Source: Paracoccaceae bacterium (GTDB lineage: Bacteria > Pseudomonadota > Alphaproteobacteria > Rhodobacterales > Rhodobacteraceae). Taken from it: a stretch of 64,000 nucleotides of DNA. A program made the translations under genes and the position numbers. The notes under the pieces were generated by a model, which made no database searches, was not told the DNA's origin, and worked only from the letters and a program-made list of their open reading frames with translations. The stretch spans positions 1-64,000 of the forward strand of contig CACPBQ010000001.1 of NCBI GenBank assembly GCA_902632125.1. The letters are read 5' to 3'. Numbering within the stretch: position 1 is the first letter of the stretch; each line of letters opens with the position of its first letter. Below, one piece after another: positions 1-8,062 of the stretch.

Positions 1-68
1 ATCTGTAGAGACCAAATTAAAGAGTAAAAAGATCAATTAATTTAATATCCATATTAGGTATTTCTCAT

Positions 69-572
69 ATGGCAAAACTTATTTGTGTTGGAGCGATTGC
101 TGGCGCCTATGGTGTCAAAGGGGAAGTTCGCTTAAAAAGTTTTACTTCTATTCCAGAGGCAATAGCCAACTATGCCCCACTATTTACAGAAAAAGGTGAA
201 AAAAAATTTGATGTCGTCTTAACAGGTGAGATAAAAAATGGCTTATCGGCGCGAATGTCTGGAATTATATCAAAAGAAGATGCTGATAATTTGAAGGGAA
301 CAAAGTTGTACGTCCCGAGAGAAAGGTTACCAGAACTACTAGAAGATGAATACTACCACACTGACTTGATCGGTTTGATGGTTCAAAATTTAGAAGGTAA
401 AGATATTGGGCGACTTAAATCAGTTCTCAATCATGGAGCCTCTGATTTGTTAGAAATAGAAAATAAAACCGGAAACAACACTATTTTAATACCGTTTACC
501 AGAAAAATTGTGCCTAAAGTTGATATAAAAAACTCTATTGTGATTATTGATCCACCTAAAGGATTATTTTAA
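69..572 (+). CDS. rimM: Ribosome maturation factor RimM
   Basis: 167 aa, the usual RimM length. The N-terminal RimM beta-barrel begins with the family signature GAIAGAYGVKGEVR (residues 8-21), and a PRC-barrel follows from about residue 95 (DLIGLMVQNLEGKDIGRL). RimM binds ribosomal protein S19 and assists processing of 16S rRNA and 30S head assembly in the cytoplasm. trmD follows after 2 bp and rplS lies further on, the classic rpsP-rimM-trmD-rplS order, so rpsP is probably just left of the window. The ATG at 69 is the first start ahead of the conserved domain. Confidence 0.97.
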   Translation: MAKLICVGAIAGAYGVKGEVRLKSFTSIPEAIANYAPLFTEKGEKKFDVVLTGEIKNGLSARMSGIISKEDADNLKGTKLYVPRERLPELLEDEYYHTDLIGLMVQNLEGKDIGRLKSVLNHGASDLLEIENKTGNNTILIPFTRKIVPKVDIKNSIVIIDPPKGLF

Positions 573-574
573 TA

Positions 575-1369
575 ATGAGCGGAAAACCTGTATCTTATGG
601 TAGAAAATCAATTTCGGCGTCCAGAAATCCCAAAGAGTTGATGACAATAAGCCCACGACTAAGCAAAGTATGGACAGCAGATGTGATTACACTCTATCCT
701 CAATCATTTCCTGGTGTATTGAACGAAAGTATTGTGGGGGCTTCCCTTTACAAAAAGAAGTGGGCACTTGAAATCGTAAATTTGCGCAATTTTGGTATCG
801 GACCTCATAAAAAAGTTGACGAAACTCCAGCAGGAGGAGGCGCAGGACTAGTATTACGCGCAGATGTAATAGAGCCTGCATTGGAGAAATCGATTTCAAG
901 CGCACCCAAAGGTAGGCCATTAATTTATATGTCGCCTAGAGGTAAAAGATTTGACCAAAGGCTTGCAAAAAAATGGGCTGCGTTACCAGGAGTTATTATT
1001 TTATGCGGAAGATTTGAAGGGATTGATGAGCGAATATTAGAATACTATGATATCGAAGAAGTATCTTTGGGTGATTTTGTTATGACCGGAGGCGAAATAG
1101 CAGCACAAGCAATGATTGATGCTACCGTTCGCTTACTTCCAAATCTGTTGGGCAACCCCGAAAGTCTACTGGATGAAAGTCATTCAAGTGGATTATTAGA
1201 ATATCCACAATATACCAAACCAAACGAGTGGAAAGGTCAGGTAATTCCAGAAATATTATTGTCAGGTCATCATGAAAACATCGCAAAATGGAGAATGGAA
1301 AATGCCAAAACTAAGACACAAAAAAACAGACCTGATTTATGGAAAGCCCACAATAAAACAAAAGATTGA
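575..1369 (+). CDS. trmD: tRNA (guanine-N1)-methyltransferase TrmD
   Basis: 264 aa. Methylates G37 of tRNAs with S-adenosylmethionine, which prevents +1 frameshifting. The SPOUT trefoil-knot region is visible: IYMSPRGKRFDQ, LCGRFEGIDERILE and SLGDFVMTGGE. About 33 residues precede the conserved TADVITLYPQSFPGVL start of the fold; such an N-terminal extension is usual in Rhodobacterales, so I keep the ATG at 575. It begins 2 bp after rimM and is almost certainly co-transcribed with it. Confidence 0.97.
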   Translation: MSGKPVSYGRKSISASRNPKELMTISPRLSKVWTADVITLYPQSFPGVLNESIVGASLYKKKWALEIVNLRNFGIGPHKKVDETPAGGGAGLVLRADVIEPALEKSISSAPKGRPLIYMSPRGKRFDQRLAKKWAALPGVIILCGRFEGIDERILEYYDIEEVSLGDFVMTGGEIAAQAMIDATVRLLPNLLGNPESLLDESHSSGLLEYPQYTKPNEWKGQVIPEILLSGHHENIAKWRMENAKTKTQKNRPDLWKAHNKTKD

Positions 1370-1691
1370 TAAGTTTTCTCTTATTTCTTGCAGCCAAATG
1401 ATAACATACAAAAAAAATTAGGTTTTAGATCGCCCAACCTTGATTAAGGAGCAATAAAGAACTTGCCAATCGGCAGTTTTCAATTTAAAGGCTGCTGAGA
1501 TTATTGAAACGAACAAACTTTTCGTGTGGATATTTGCTATTGGATCGCTGATGCATAGTTAGAAATCTACACAAAACCGCTGGTTGTAGACTCTTTTTGG
1601 ACGTAATTAGGATTACGGATCCAAATAAAAATTAGAGCTCTGAACCTATCTATAAATTAAACGGAAAAACCGTGTTTGAAGGAGATTTGCG
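1370..1691 (+). promoter_or_regulatory. Structured intergenic leader of rplS
   Basis: 322 bp without a convincing ORF on either strand. Two consecutive inverted repeats lie shortly before rplS. The first, at 1566-1590, has arms TCTAC/GTAGA and AACC/GGTT around a 3-nt loop with a one-sided ACAA bulge. The second, at 1599-1622, has arms GGA-CGTAAT and ATTACG-(GA)-TCC around a TAGG loop. A smaller TGCC-AATC-GGCA hairpin lies at 1464-1475. The rplS Shine-Dalgarno sequence is GAAGGAG at 1678-1684. Neither main hairpin has a T-run, so a regulatory leader or processing site is likelier than a terminator. Function is inferred only from structure and position. Confidence 0.45.
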
Positions 1692-2072
1692 ATGGATATG
1701 ATCGCACAAATAGAAGCGGAACAAATTGCCTCATTGAGCAAAGAAATACCAGACTTTAAGGCTGGCGACACCATAAAAGTGGGCTATAAAGTCACAGAAG
1801 GCACCAGATCAAGGATTCAGAATTATGAGGGTGTTTGCATTGCTCGCAAAAACGGCAATGGTGTTGGCGGTTCTTTTACTGTCAGAAAAATCTCATTTGG
1901 TGAAGGTGTAGAGAGGGTTTTCCCGCTTTATTCAACTAATATTGAAAGTATAACTATTGTACGCCGTGGACGGGTCAGAAGAGCGAAGTTATATTATCTT
2001 CGAACTCGTCGTGGAAAATCCGCCCGCATTGCAGAAGACGCAAATTATAAACCAAAAGCCGAAAAAGAGTGA
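1692..2072 (+). CDS. rplS: 50S ribosomal protein L19
   Basis: 126 aa. bL19 sits at the 30S-50S interface. Conserved blocks include [51 protein letters not shown] and the basic [14 protein letters not shown] segment. The ATG at 1692 follows GAAGGAG with 7-nt spacing. rpmE begins 9 bp downstream, so the two ribosomal protein genes are co-transcribed and end at the terminator at 2331-2358. Confidence 0.98.
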   Translation: MDMIAQIEAEQIASLSKEIPDFKAGDTIKVGYKVTEGTRSRIQNYEGVCIARKNGNGVGGSFTVRKISFGEGVERVFPLYSTNIESITIVRRGRVRRAKLYYLRTRRGKSARIAEDANYKPKAEKE

Positions 2073-2081
2073 GGAAATTTA

Positions 2082-2303
2082 ATGAAAAAAGATATTCATC
2101 CTGATTACCATTTTATAAATGTAAAACTCACAGATGGCTCAGTTGTAAAAATGCGTTCGACTTGGGGTTCTGAAGATGAAACCTTGTCTCTTGATATTGA
2201 CCCAACGGCTCATCCAGCGTGGACAGGCGGTGGCCAAAAGTTACTGGACCAAGGCGGCCGTGTATCGAAGTTCAAGAAAAAATATGAAGGGTTGGGCTTC
2301 TAA
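2082..2303 (+). CDS. rpmE: 50S ribosomal protein L31
   Basis: 73 aa bL31. The protein starts [20 protein letters not shown] and ends [16 protein letters not shown], a C-terminus typical of alphaproteobacterial L31. It lacks the four-cysteine zinc motif (no CxxC), so it is the zinc-independent form. Last gene of the rimM-rpmE group and followed by a strong intrinsic terminator. Confidence 0.97.
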   Translation: MKKDIHPDYHFINVKLTDGSVVKMRSTWGSEDETLSLDIDPTAHPAWTGGGQKLLDQGGRVSKFKKKYEGLGF

Positions 2304-2330
2304 TTTATTTCTACCTGAAAAGTTTTTGTC

Positions 2331-2358
2331 AGCCGCTCTACCAAGCGGCTTTTTTTTT
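2331..2358 (+). terminator. Rho-independent terminator after rpmE
   Basis: Perfect 7-bp stem AGCCGCT (2331-2337) / AGCGGCT (2344-2350) with a 6-nt loop and an 8-T run at 2351-2358. It lies 27 bp after the rpmE stop and ends the rimM-trmD-rplS-rpmE transcript. Confidence 0.92.
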
Positions 2359-2405
2359 ACCCTTACCCATGTAAAACTAAAAGAGTAAAAAAGGGGTCTT
2401 AAAAA

Positions 2406-3554
2406 ATTATTAAGGTTGGGTCAGTAACATCTAAAATACCTCCATGCATATGGGTTCATATATCTCAGCCAGATCGTTTTCGGGCAGCCGAATTGCTATG
2501 TATATATCTCCAAGAAAAAATAAGATCAGAATTGCTGGTAACATATGGGGAAGAATTTAATGAGAAACCCAAATCATTAAATGATTTGTTAATTGTTGGA
2601 AAAATTTCTGATCAACTTTCCTACCCAAATTTTTTTAAAATATATGATCCGAAAGTCATTATTTGTTTGGATGGACCAATACCGTATCTACTAACTTCAA
2701 GAATAAAACAAAAATCACATTTAAGTATTTTTGCCGATGCCCGCTCTAAAAATCTACTAAAGAGAACCCTGAAGATATTTCCAAACTTTAAGAAAAGTAT
2801 ACTTAATAAATTTGATTTTGTTTTTGCAGAAAACGAGACAGTCGCATCCCAACTATTCCAAATTTCAGTAGATGAACATAAAATAAAAGGCGTTGGGCTT
2901 TTACAGTCTTCGATAGCCCCCCTACCTTTTTCAGAAAATGATTTTATTTTCGATAATTTAAAGGGAAGACCGACTTGGGCTGCGCTAAACATTCACGAAA
3001 AGGAAATTGAATTTGTGCTTAAGGCTCATCGACAAGTGTTAAGAACAGCTTTTCAGTACGGCCTGTATGTTTCATTATCTGACCCCAAAACTGACTATGT
3101 CTTGAAAGAACAGTGTAGTAAGTTGGGTTTAGGACTGAGTGATGTTGAGGAAACTCGAAAACCTGGCGAAGTGCCTCAAGTCTATTTTTCAAAAGAATCG
3201 GAAAGTAGCATCAGATTTATGAGGAAATCACCCATAATCTTTAATGGGAATACCTTAGCGGCGCTCGACCAACAAAAAGACCCATTAGTAGCTGCAAGCT
3301 TTTGTTGTGGAATATTACATGGTCCAAATACTGATGCTTTCTCGGTGGAGTATAAAGGCCTAAAGAGTGTTGGCGCAGCATTACAAGTCAAAAGTAGTAA
3401 TGAGTTAGCAACTGAACTAAATAAGCTTTATGCAGCAGACAATGCTGCGAATATGGGCGTCGCAGCACTTGATTTTATTTCCGCTGGTGCTGAAAATACT
3501 GATAAAGTTGTAGAACTTGTTTTTGGGTATTTAAAAGACAGAGAATTAATATGA
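2406..3554 (+). CDS. 3-deoxy-D-manno-octulosonic acid (KDO) transferase-like protein, probable ATT start
   Basis: Resembles the WaaA/KdtA glycosyltransferase family, which adds KDO to lipid IV-A at the inner membrane. Supporting stretches are GRPTWAALNIHEKE, PQVYFSKES and the C-terminal HGPNTDAF and DFISAGAENTDKVVELV. The only conventional start is TTG at 2493, which has no Shine-Dalgarno. The reading frame stays open upstream to a stop at 2400-2402 and encodes family-like sequence (WVHISQPDRFRAAELL). An ATT at 2406 lies 9 nt after AAGGGG (2391-2396) and would give 382 aa against 353 from the TTG. It overlaps lpxK by 4 bp. It is divergent, and the true KDO transferase could be elsewhere. Confidence 0.75.
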   Translation: MIKVGSVTSKIPPCIWVHISQPDRFRAAELLCIYLQEKIRSELLVTYGEEFNEKPKSLNDLLIVGKISDQLSYPNFFKIYDPKVIICLDGPIPYLLTSRIKQKSHLSIFADARSKNLLKRTLKIFPNFKKSILNKFDFVFAENETVASQLFQISVDEHKIKGVGLLQSSIAPLPFSENDFIFDNLKGRPTWAALNIHEKEIEFVLKAHRQVLRTAFQYGLYVSLSDPKTDYVLKEQCSKLGLGLSDVEETRKPGEVPQVYFSKESESSIRFMRKSPIIFNGNTLAALDQQKDPLVAASFCCGILHGPNTDAFSVEYKGLKSVGAALQVKSSNELATELNKLYAADNAANMGVAALDFISAGAENTDKVVELVFGYLKDRELI

Positions 3555-4510
3555 GAACTCCAAAGTTTTGGTATCAGCCTAGTTCTTGGAAGGCAACTTT
3601 TTTACTTCCAATAGGATATCTATACAACATCTTAACATATCTGCGCAGAAAACTTGGTAGGCACCAAAAATATGACTGCCTAGTTATATGTATTGGCAAT
3701 TTAAATGTTGGTGGCACAGGCAAAACACCCACAGCGATAGCATTAGCAGATCACTTCCTAAAAAAGGGACTAAAGGTACATATTGTTTCACGTGGGTACA
3801 AAGGTAAATTTCAAGGAACTTTTTTAGTAAATCCTAGAAAACACAAATCTGAGGAAGTGGGTGATGAGCCACTTCTGATGTCTGAATTTACATCCGTATG
3901 GGTATCAAAGAAAAGAAAGCATGGTATTGCTGCAGCAGAAAAGGCAGGTGCCCAAGTTGTTTTATTAGACGATGGATTTCAGGACCCAAGTGTCCATAAG
4001 GATTTTTCAATAATAGTAGTTGACGGGGAAAGGGGCTTTGGAAATAAAAAATGTATGCCCGCAGGACCACTTCGAGAAAATATTTCCCAAGGTTTCAAAC
4101 AGGCTGATGCGCTATTTATTGTTGGGCCCTGCTTGTATAATTTCGATGATTTTCCAAACCACCCAAAAATTATACACTCAAAGTTAAAGCCTATTGAGAC
4201 TGGTATGAATTGGAAAGAAGGCAAATATTTGGCTTTCGCTGGAATAGCCGATCCTGACAAATTTTTTGCCACACTCCAATCACTAGGTGCTAATCTAACT
4301 GAATGCGTGGCATTAAGCGATCATCAAAGGTTAAATGCACAAATTTTGAAAAGGTTAGAAAGTAAAGCGGAAAGAACACACGCACAATTAGTAACGACTG
4401 AGAAGGATGCGGTAAGGCTACCGACTGCCTTTCGCAAAAAGGTACTTTCGTTGCCTGTAAGAATTGAGTTCAATAATAAAAATGAACTTGAAAATCTATT
4501 TAAAATTTAA
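3551..4510 (+). CDS. lpxK: Tetraacyldisaccharide 4'-kinase LpxK
   Basis: 319 aa. Phosphorylates the 4' position of the lipid A disaccharide at the inner membrane. An N-terminal hydrophobic membrane-binding stretch (about residues 17-32) is followed by the Walker A motif GGTGKTP at 54-60. VSRGYKGKFQGT, DEPLLMS, LLDDGFQDPSVHKD and GPLREN are LpxK signatures. It starts inside the stop of the preceding KDO-transferase-like gene (ATGA overlap), so the two lipid A/core genes are translationally coupled. It converges on the CoA-transferase gene with 9 bp between stops. Confidence 0.97.
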   Translation: MRTPKFWYQPSSWKATFLLPIGYLYNILTYLRRKLGRHQKYDCLVICIGNLNVGGTGKTPTAIALADHFLKKGLKVHIVSRGYKGKFQGTFLVNPRKHKSEEVGDEPLLMSEFTSVWVSKKRKHGIAAAEKAGAQVVLLDDGFQDPSVHKDFSIIVVDGERGFGNKKCMPAGPLRENISQGFKQADALFIVGPCLYNFDDFPNHPKIIHSKLKPIETGMNWKEGKYLAFAGIADPDKFFATLQSLGANLTECVALSDHQRLNAQILKRLESKAERTHAQLVTTEKDAVRLPTAFRKKVLSLPVRIEFNNKNELENLFKI

Positions 4511-4519
4511 TTCATAGAC

Positions 4520-5641
4520 TTAAATTTCGGTATCATCCTGACCTAATTTGGGCGAAGGCACTTGCATTTTTAATCCAGCATTGGAAAATTTAAATGGTGA
4601 TGCTACTCCCTGGATATTTCCAAAATTCAACTGCATCTCTCGAAATATAACTTGAGGGTCTTTGAAAACTTCTTCCATTGTGTTTATAGGCCCAGCAGGA
4701 ACATTTTTTTCTTCACACAATTTCAAGAGATCGTCTTTAGTAAAAATTTTTATGGCTTCAGACAGTATCGCAGTAAGTTTTTCGCGGTTTAAAACTCTTT
4801 GTTTATTAGTTAAAAAAAGAGGGTCTTTGCTCAAAGCTACCAGTTTTAATATACTACACAACCTAGAAAATTGGCCGTCATTTCCAACTGCAATTATTAA
4901 ATGACCATTAGCGCATTCAAAGACTTGATACGGGCAAAGATTGGGGTGAATATTACCCACCCTCTCAGGTGAAATGCCAGTACTTAAAAAATTCATCGCT
5001 TGGTTCACCATGACTGAAACCGCACAGTCTAGTAGAGCCAAATCAATGTGTTGGCCTTGCCCTGTATTATTTCGCATATGTATCGCTGATAATATTGCTG
5101 TAGTTGCATACAGACCGGTAAATAAATCTGTAACAGCAATACCAGCCCTCTGAGGCATTTCCCCAGCTTCACCAGTTATCGACATAAAACCACTCATACC
5201 TTGAATGATATAGTCATATCCTGCGCGGTGAGAATAGGGCCCAGTTTGTCCAAATCCAGTTATTGAGCAGTAAATTAATGCTGGATTAATGGATTTAACA
5301 CTTTCGTAATCGAAGCCATATTTCTTCAAACCACCCACTTTAAAATTTTCAATCAGGATATCAGAAGACTGTATTAATTTTTTTAGACGCAATTGATCAT
5401 TTGCATTTGACAAGTCAATAGTAATACTTGCTTTTCCCCGATTACAAGAATGAAAATAAGCAGCAGAACTTTCTCCATCCATATCTATGAAAGGTGGTCC
5501 CCAGCTTCTGGTATCATCACCACTTGGAGCCTCGACCTTAATGACTTCTGCACCTAAATCAGAGAGTGTCTGGCCTGCAAAAGGCCCTGCTAGAATCCGG
5601 GCTAATTCTACAACACGTAGACCTTCTAAGGGGGCCTTCAT
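4520..5641 (-). CDS. CaiB/BaiF family (type III) CoA-transferase
   Basis: 373 aa. Family III transferases move CoA between carboxylic acids. The N-terminus LEGLRVVELARILAGPFAGQTLSDLGAEVIKVE is the family hallmark. The catalytic aspartate lies in AVTDLFTG, near residue 170. The C-terminus ends VPSPKLGQDDTEI, so the protein is complete. Its ATG overlaps the stop of the DsbA-like gene by 4 bp, which suggests co-transcription, although no functional tie to thiol oxidation is evident. The substrate cannot be read from sequence; carnitine, formyl and succinyl donors are all possible. Confidence 0.92.
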   Translation of the reverse strand: MKAPLEGLRVVELARILAGPFAGQTLSDLGAEVIKVEAPSGDDTRSWGPPFIDMDGESSAAYFHSCNRGKASITIDLSNANDQLRLKKLIQSSDILIENFKVGGLKKYGFDYESVKSINPALIYCSITGFGQTGPYSHRAGYDYIIQGMSGFMSITGEAGEMPQRAGIAVTDLFTGLYATTAILSAIHMRNNTGQGQHIDLALLDCAVSVMVNQAMNFLSTGISPERVGNIHPNLCPYQVFECANGHLIIAVGNDGQFSRLCSILKLVALSKDPLFLTNKQRVLNREKLTAILSEAIKIFTKDDLLKLCEEKNVPAGPINTMEEVFKDPQVIFREMQLNFGNIQGVASPFKFSNAGLKMQVPSPKLGQDDTEI

Positions 5642-6300
5642 AATTTTTTTAAAATCTCATCTAAAATTTCAGTTAATTTTTCATAATTTTGATTTGAATG
5701 CTTTTCACCATTTATAACCAGGGTAGGTGTGGATTTAATTTTATCTCTTTTCGCGTTCTCACTATACCATTCAACTAAAGCCCGTAATTTCACACCATCC
5801 TGAAGACACGAATTAAGTTGAGTTTCAGCAAGACCCGCCAAAAGGCCAATTTTTCTGAGCTTTGTAACAATAGCTACGTCACTTTCCGCGCGCGCCCAAT
5901 CTGATTGCTTTCTGTAAATTTGATCTGTCATTCCAAAGAATCTGTCAGGTCCAGCACACCTCGCAATCATTGAGGCCCACATCCCGTATTTATCAAAATA
6001 AACTTCTCGGTAAATGAACTTAACAAGACCTTTATCAATGTAATTAATTTTTAATTTGGGGTAAACTTCTGCGTGGAAAGTAGCACAATGAGGACAGGTA
6101 AAGGACGCGTATTCAATCATCTCAATAGGAGCGTTCTCTTCACCCTGTATCATTTCTGATATTGGCTTTATCTCTTGAGTAGCCTCTTCAGCACTTAGAG
6201 AGTAAGGCAAACTAAATTTAGTTTTTTGTCCATCTTCGTTACTAAATTGTAAGAAGTAAACAAACCCAAAAAATATTAAAAATAATGGCAATTTACGCAT
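5638..6300 (-). CDS. DsbA-family thiol:disulfide oxidoreductase
   Basis: 220 aa from the ATG at 6300, which directly precedes the hydrophobic signal/anchor segment (MRKLPLFLIFFGFVYFL) and starts 4 bp after the upstream stop. An in-frame start at 6333 would add 11 residues ahead of the signal and is less likely. The thioredoxin-fold catalytic motif CPHC lies at about residues 69-72 (FTCPHCATFH), and the cis-proline loop is STPTLVING. Likely a periplasmic or membrane-anchored disulfide oxidase. Order on the minus strand is DUF721, dsbA-like, CoA-transferase. Confidence 0.93.
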   Translation of the reverse strand: MRKLPLFLIFFGFVYFLQFSNEDGQKTKFSLPYSLSAEEATQEIKPISEMIQGEENAPIEMIEYASFTCPHCATFHAEVYPKLKINYIDKGLVKFIYREVYFDKYGMWASMIARCAGPDRFFGMTDQIYRKQSDWARAESDVAIVTKLRKIGLLAGLAETQLNSCLQDGVKLRALVEWYSENAKRDKIKSTPTLVINGEKHSNQNYEKLTEILDEILKKL

Positions 6301-6304
6301 AATT

Positions 6305-6811
6305 TTACCTTTCAGATGAAGGACTATTCCCAAGCTTTGTAAATACGTTTATCGCCAGTTCTTCAAGAGCTTGTCTGAGATTTTTATCATCAATTTCACT
6401 TACGGCTTTCTCAAGGCTTGGAGAAATTTCCACTTTAATCTTTTTGTTTTCAGAAATAACACTCTCGGAATTTTCGTTTTTCCCAAGAAGTGTGACAGGT
6501 GACGACTGAGTTATTTTTATTTTATGAACGGCGTTATAGCCATATACCGCATTAATTTTATCTTTTATAAATTGTTTTTGCATTTCTAGAATAGGCCCGC
6601 TTGCTCCAGATGTTAAAATCGTCAATGTTGCGCCTAGACCATCAGATTTATAGCTTACTTTAGTAGGAATGGATACCGACGAAATCTCCTCTCCAACAAT
6701 TTCACTCCAGTGCGTCAAAACGCGAGATTGTGAAAAACCTCTAGACTCACTAGCGATTTGGATGTTTCTTTTTAATAAAATAGATGCTTTTTTGAAACCA
6801 TGTTTCCGCAT
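6305..6811 (-). CDS. DUF721 (DciA-like) protein
   Basis: 168 aa. Members of this family related to DciA act with the replicative helicase DnaB in bacteria that lack DnaC. The N-terminal DUF721 core is visible (VLTHWSEIVGEEISSVSIPTKVS, then LTILTSGASGPILEMQKQFIKDKINAVYGYNAVHKIKI). The C-terminal half is charged and poorly conserved. It is divergent from mutY across about 73 bp and lies directly upstream of the DsbA-like gene, a common alphaproteobacterial arrangement. The helicase-loading role is inferred from family membership. Confidence 0.9.
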   Translation of the reverse strand: MRKHGFKKASILLKRNIQIASESRGFSQSRVLTHWSEIVGEEISSVSIPTKVSYKSDGLGATLTILTSGASGPILEMQKQFIKDKINAVYGYNAVHKIKITQSSPVTLLGKNENSESVISENKKIKVEISPSLEKAVSEIDDKNLRQALEELAINVFTKLGNSPSSER

Positions 6812-6884
6812 TTCTTTATATTCTATACCTATGTTACAAAACCCAGTGTTTTACGACACGAGCCTTTAAAAAATGGATTAACCA

Positions 6885-7940
6885 GTGCAGCTTAGCATAA
6901 AAAATAAACCTGATCCAAACAAGTTGTTAGACTGGTATGATTATAACGCTAGGGAAATGCCTTGGCGTATTACACCTAAAAAAAGGTTATCCGGCATTAG
7001 ACCTAATCCATACCATGTTTGGTTATCTGAAATTATGCTGCAACAAACAACGGTAACCTCGGTTAAGCCCTACTTCAAAAAATTTACTACAAAATGGCCA
7101 ACCATATTTGACCTCGCTAATGCCAAAGATGAAGAAGTTATGGGAGCTTGGGCAGGACTGGGTTATTACGCAAGGGCTCGTAATTTATTAAAGTGCGCAA
7201 GACTGATCGCCAAAGAAAAAAGTGGACAATTCCCTCAAGCGTTCGAGGCATTAATAAAATTGCCTGGTATTGGGCCCTATACTGCATCAGCAATTTCCTC
7301 TATCGCATATGACATCCCAGAAACAGTCGTAGACGGCAATGTAGAGCGCGTTATGTCCAGAATTTTTAATGTACATACAGAACTACCAAAAGCCAAAAAA
7401 GAATTGTCATTTTTAGCGAAGCAACTCACACCCAAACTCAGATCTGGTGATTATGCCCAAGCAATAATGGATCTAGGCGCAACTGTTTGCAAACCAAAAA
7501 TACCAAGTTGTGATGTTTGCCCTTGGATGAAGCATTGCGTTTCAAGAAAAGCGGGAACATCTAGATATTTACCACGCAAAGTGAAAAAAGCAAAAAAACC
7601 AACACGATTTGGGATCGCCTATTTTGTTGAAAGGGTTGATGGTGCAATACTTACTGAAATTAGACAATCAAATGGTCTTTTGGGTGGAATGCTCAGCCTT
7701 CCTTCTTCTGTTTGGGGGGATAATTATCAGGATGACCCGCCAATAACCGGGGATTGGAAAACAAAAAATAATCCCATAACTCACACATTTACACATTTCG
7801 ACTTACAATTAAAAGTTATGCATGCTACCGCCAAATTAGATGAAACTCCAAAACGAGGGAAATTTTTAGCGCTAGATGAATTCGATCCAAACAATCTGCC
7901 AACAGTTATGAAAAAAGTTTGGGAAGCAATTAAATATTGA
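6885..7940 (+). CDS. mutY: A/G-specific adenine DNA glycosylase MutY
   Basis: 351 aa, GTG start. Removes adenine mispaired with 8-oxoguanine. The catalytic glutamate is E49 in WLSEIMLQQT, the helix-hairpin-helix is LPGIGPYTASAIS (residues 126-138) and the catalytic aspartate is D150 in VVDGNVERV. The 4Fe-4S ligands C202, C209, C212 and C218 show canonical C-X6-C-X2-C-X5-C spacing. The C-terminal NUDIX-like 8-oxoG recognition domain (about residues 240-350) is present. The ATG at 6873 reaches a stop after one codon, so GTG at 6885 is the best start. Confidence 0.97.
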   Translation: MQLSIKNKPDPNKLLDWYDYNAREMPWRITPKKRLSGIRPNPYHVWLSEIMLQQTTVTSVKPYFKKFTTKWPTIFDLANAKDEEVMGAWAGLGYYARARNLLKCARLIAKEKSGQFPQAFEALIKLPGIGPYTASAISSIAYDIPETVVDGNVERVMSRIFNVHTELPKAKKELSFLAKQLTPKLRSGDYAQAIMDLGATVCKPKIPSCDVCPWMKHCVSRKAGTSRYLPRKVKKAKKPTRFGIAYFVERVDGAILTEIRQSNGLLGGMLSLPSSVWGDNYQDDPPITGDWKTKNNPITHTFTHFDLQLKVMHATAKLDETPKRGKFLALDEFDPNNLPTVMKKVWEAIKY

Positions 7941-8062
7941 ACGAAGGTATTTTGAACCGATATTAAAAAAAATTAATAAGTTAACACTCAATGTAAACAA
8001 GAAACGACGAAAAGCCAGAAATGAAAGTTTTTCTTTAATTTAAAGCAGAAGTATTTACAGAA

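Noticed and set aside
2176-2388. 70-aa open frame overlapping rpmE in another frame
   Set aside because: It overlaps a certain ribosomal protein gene and continues through the terminator; no independent support.
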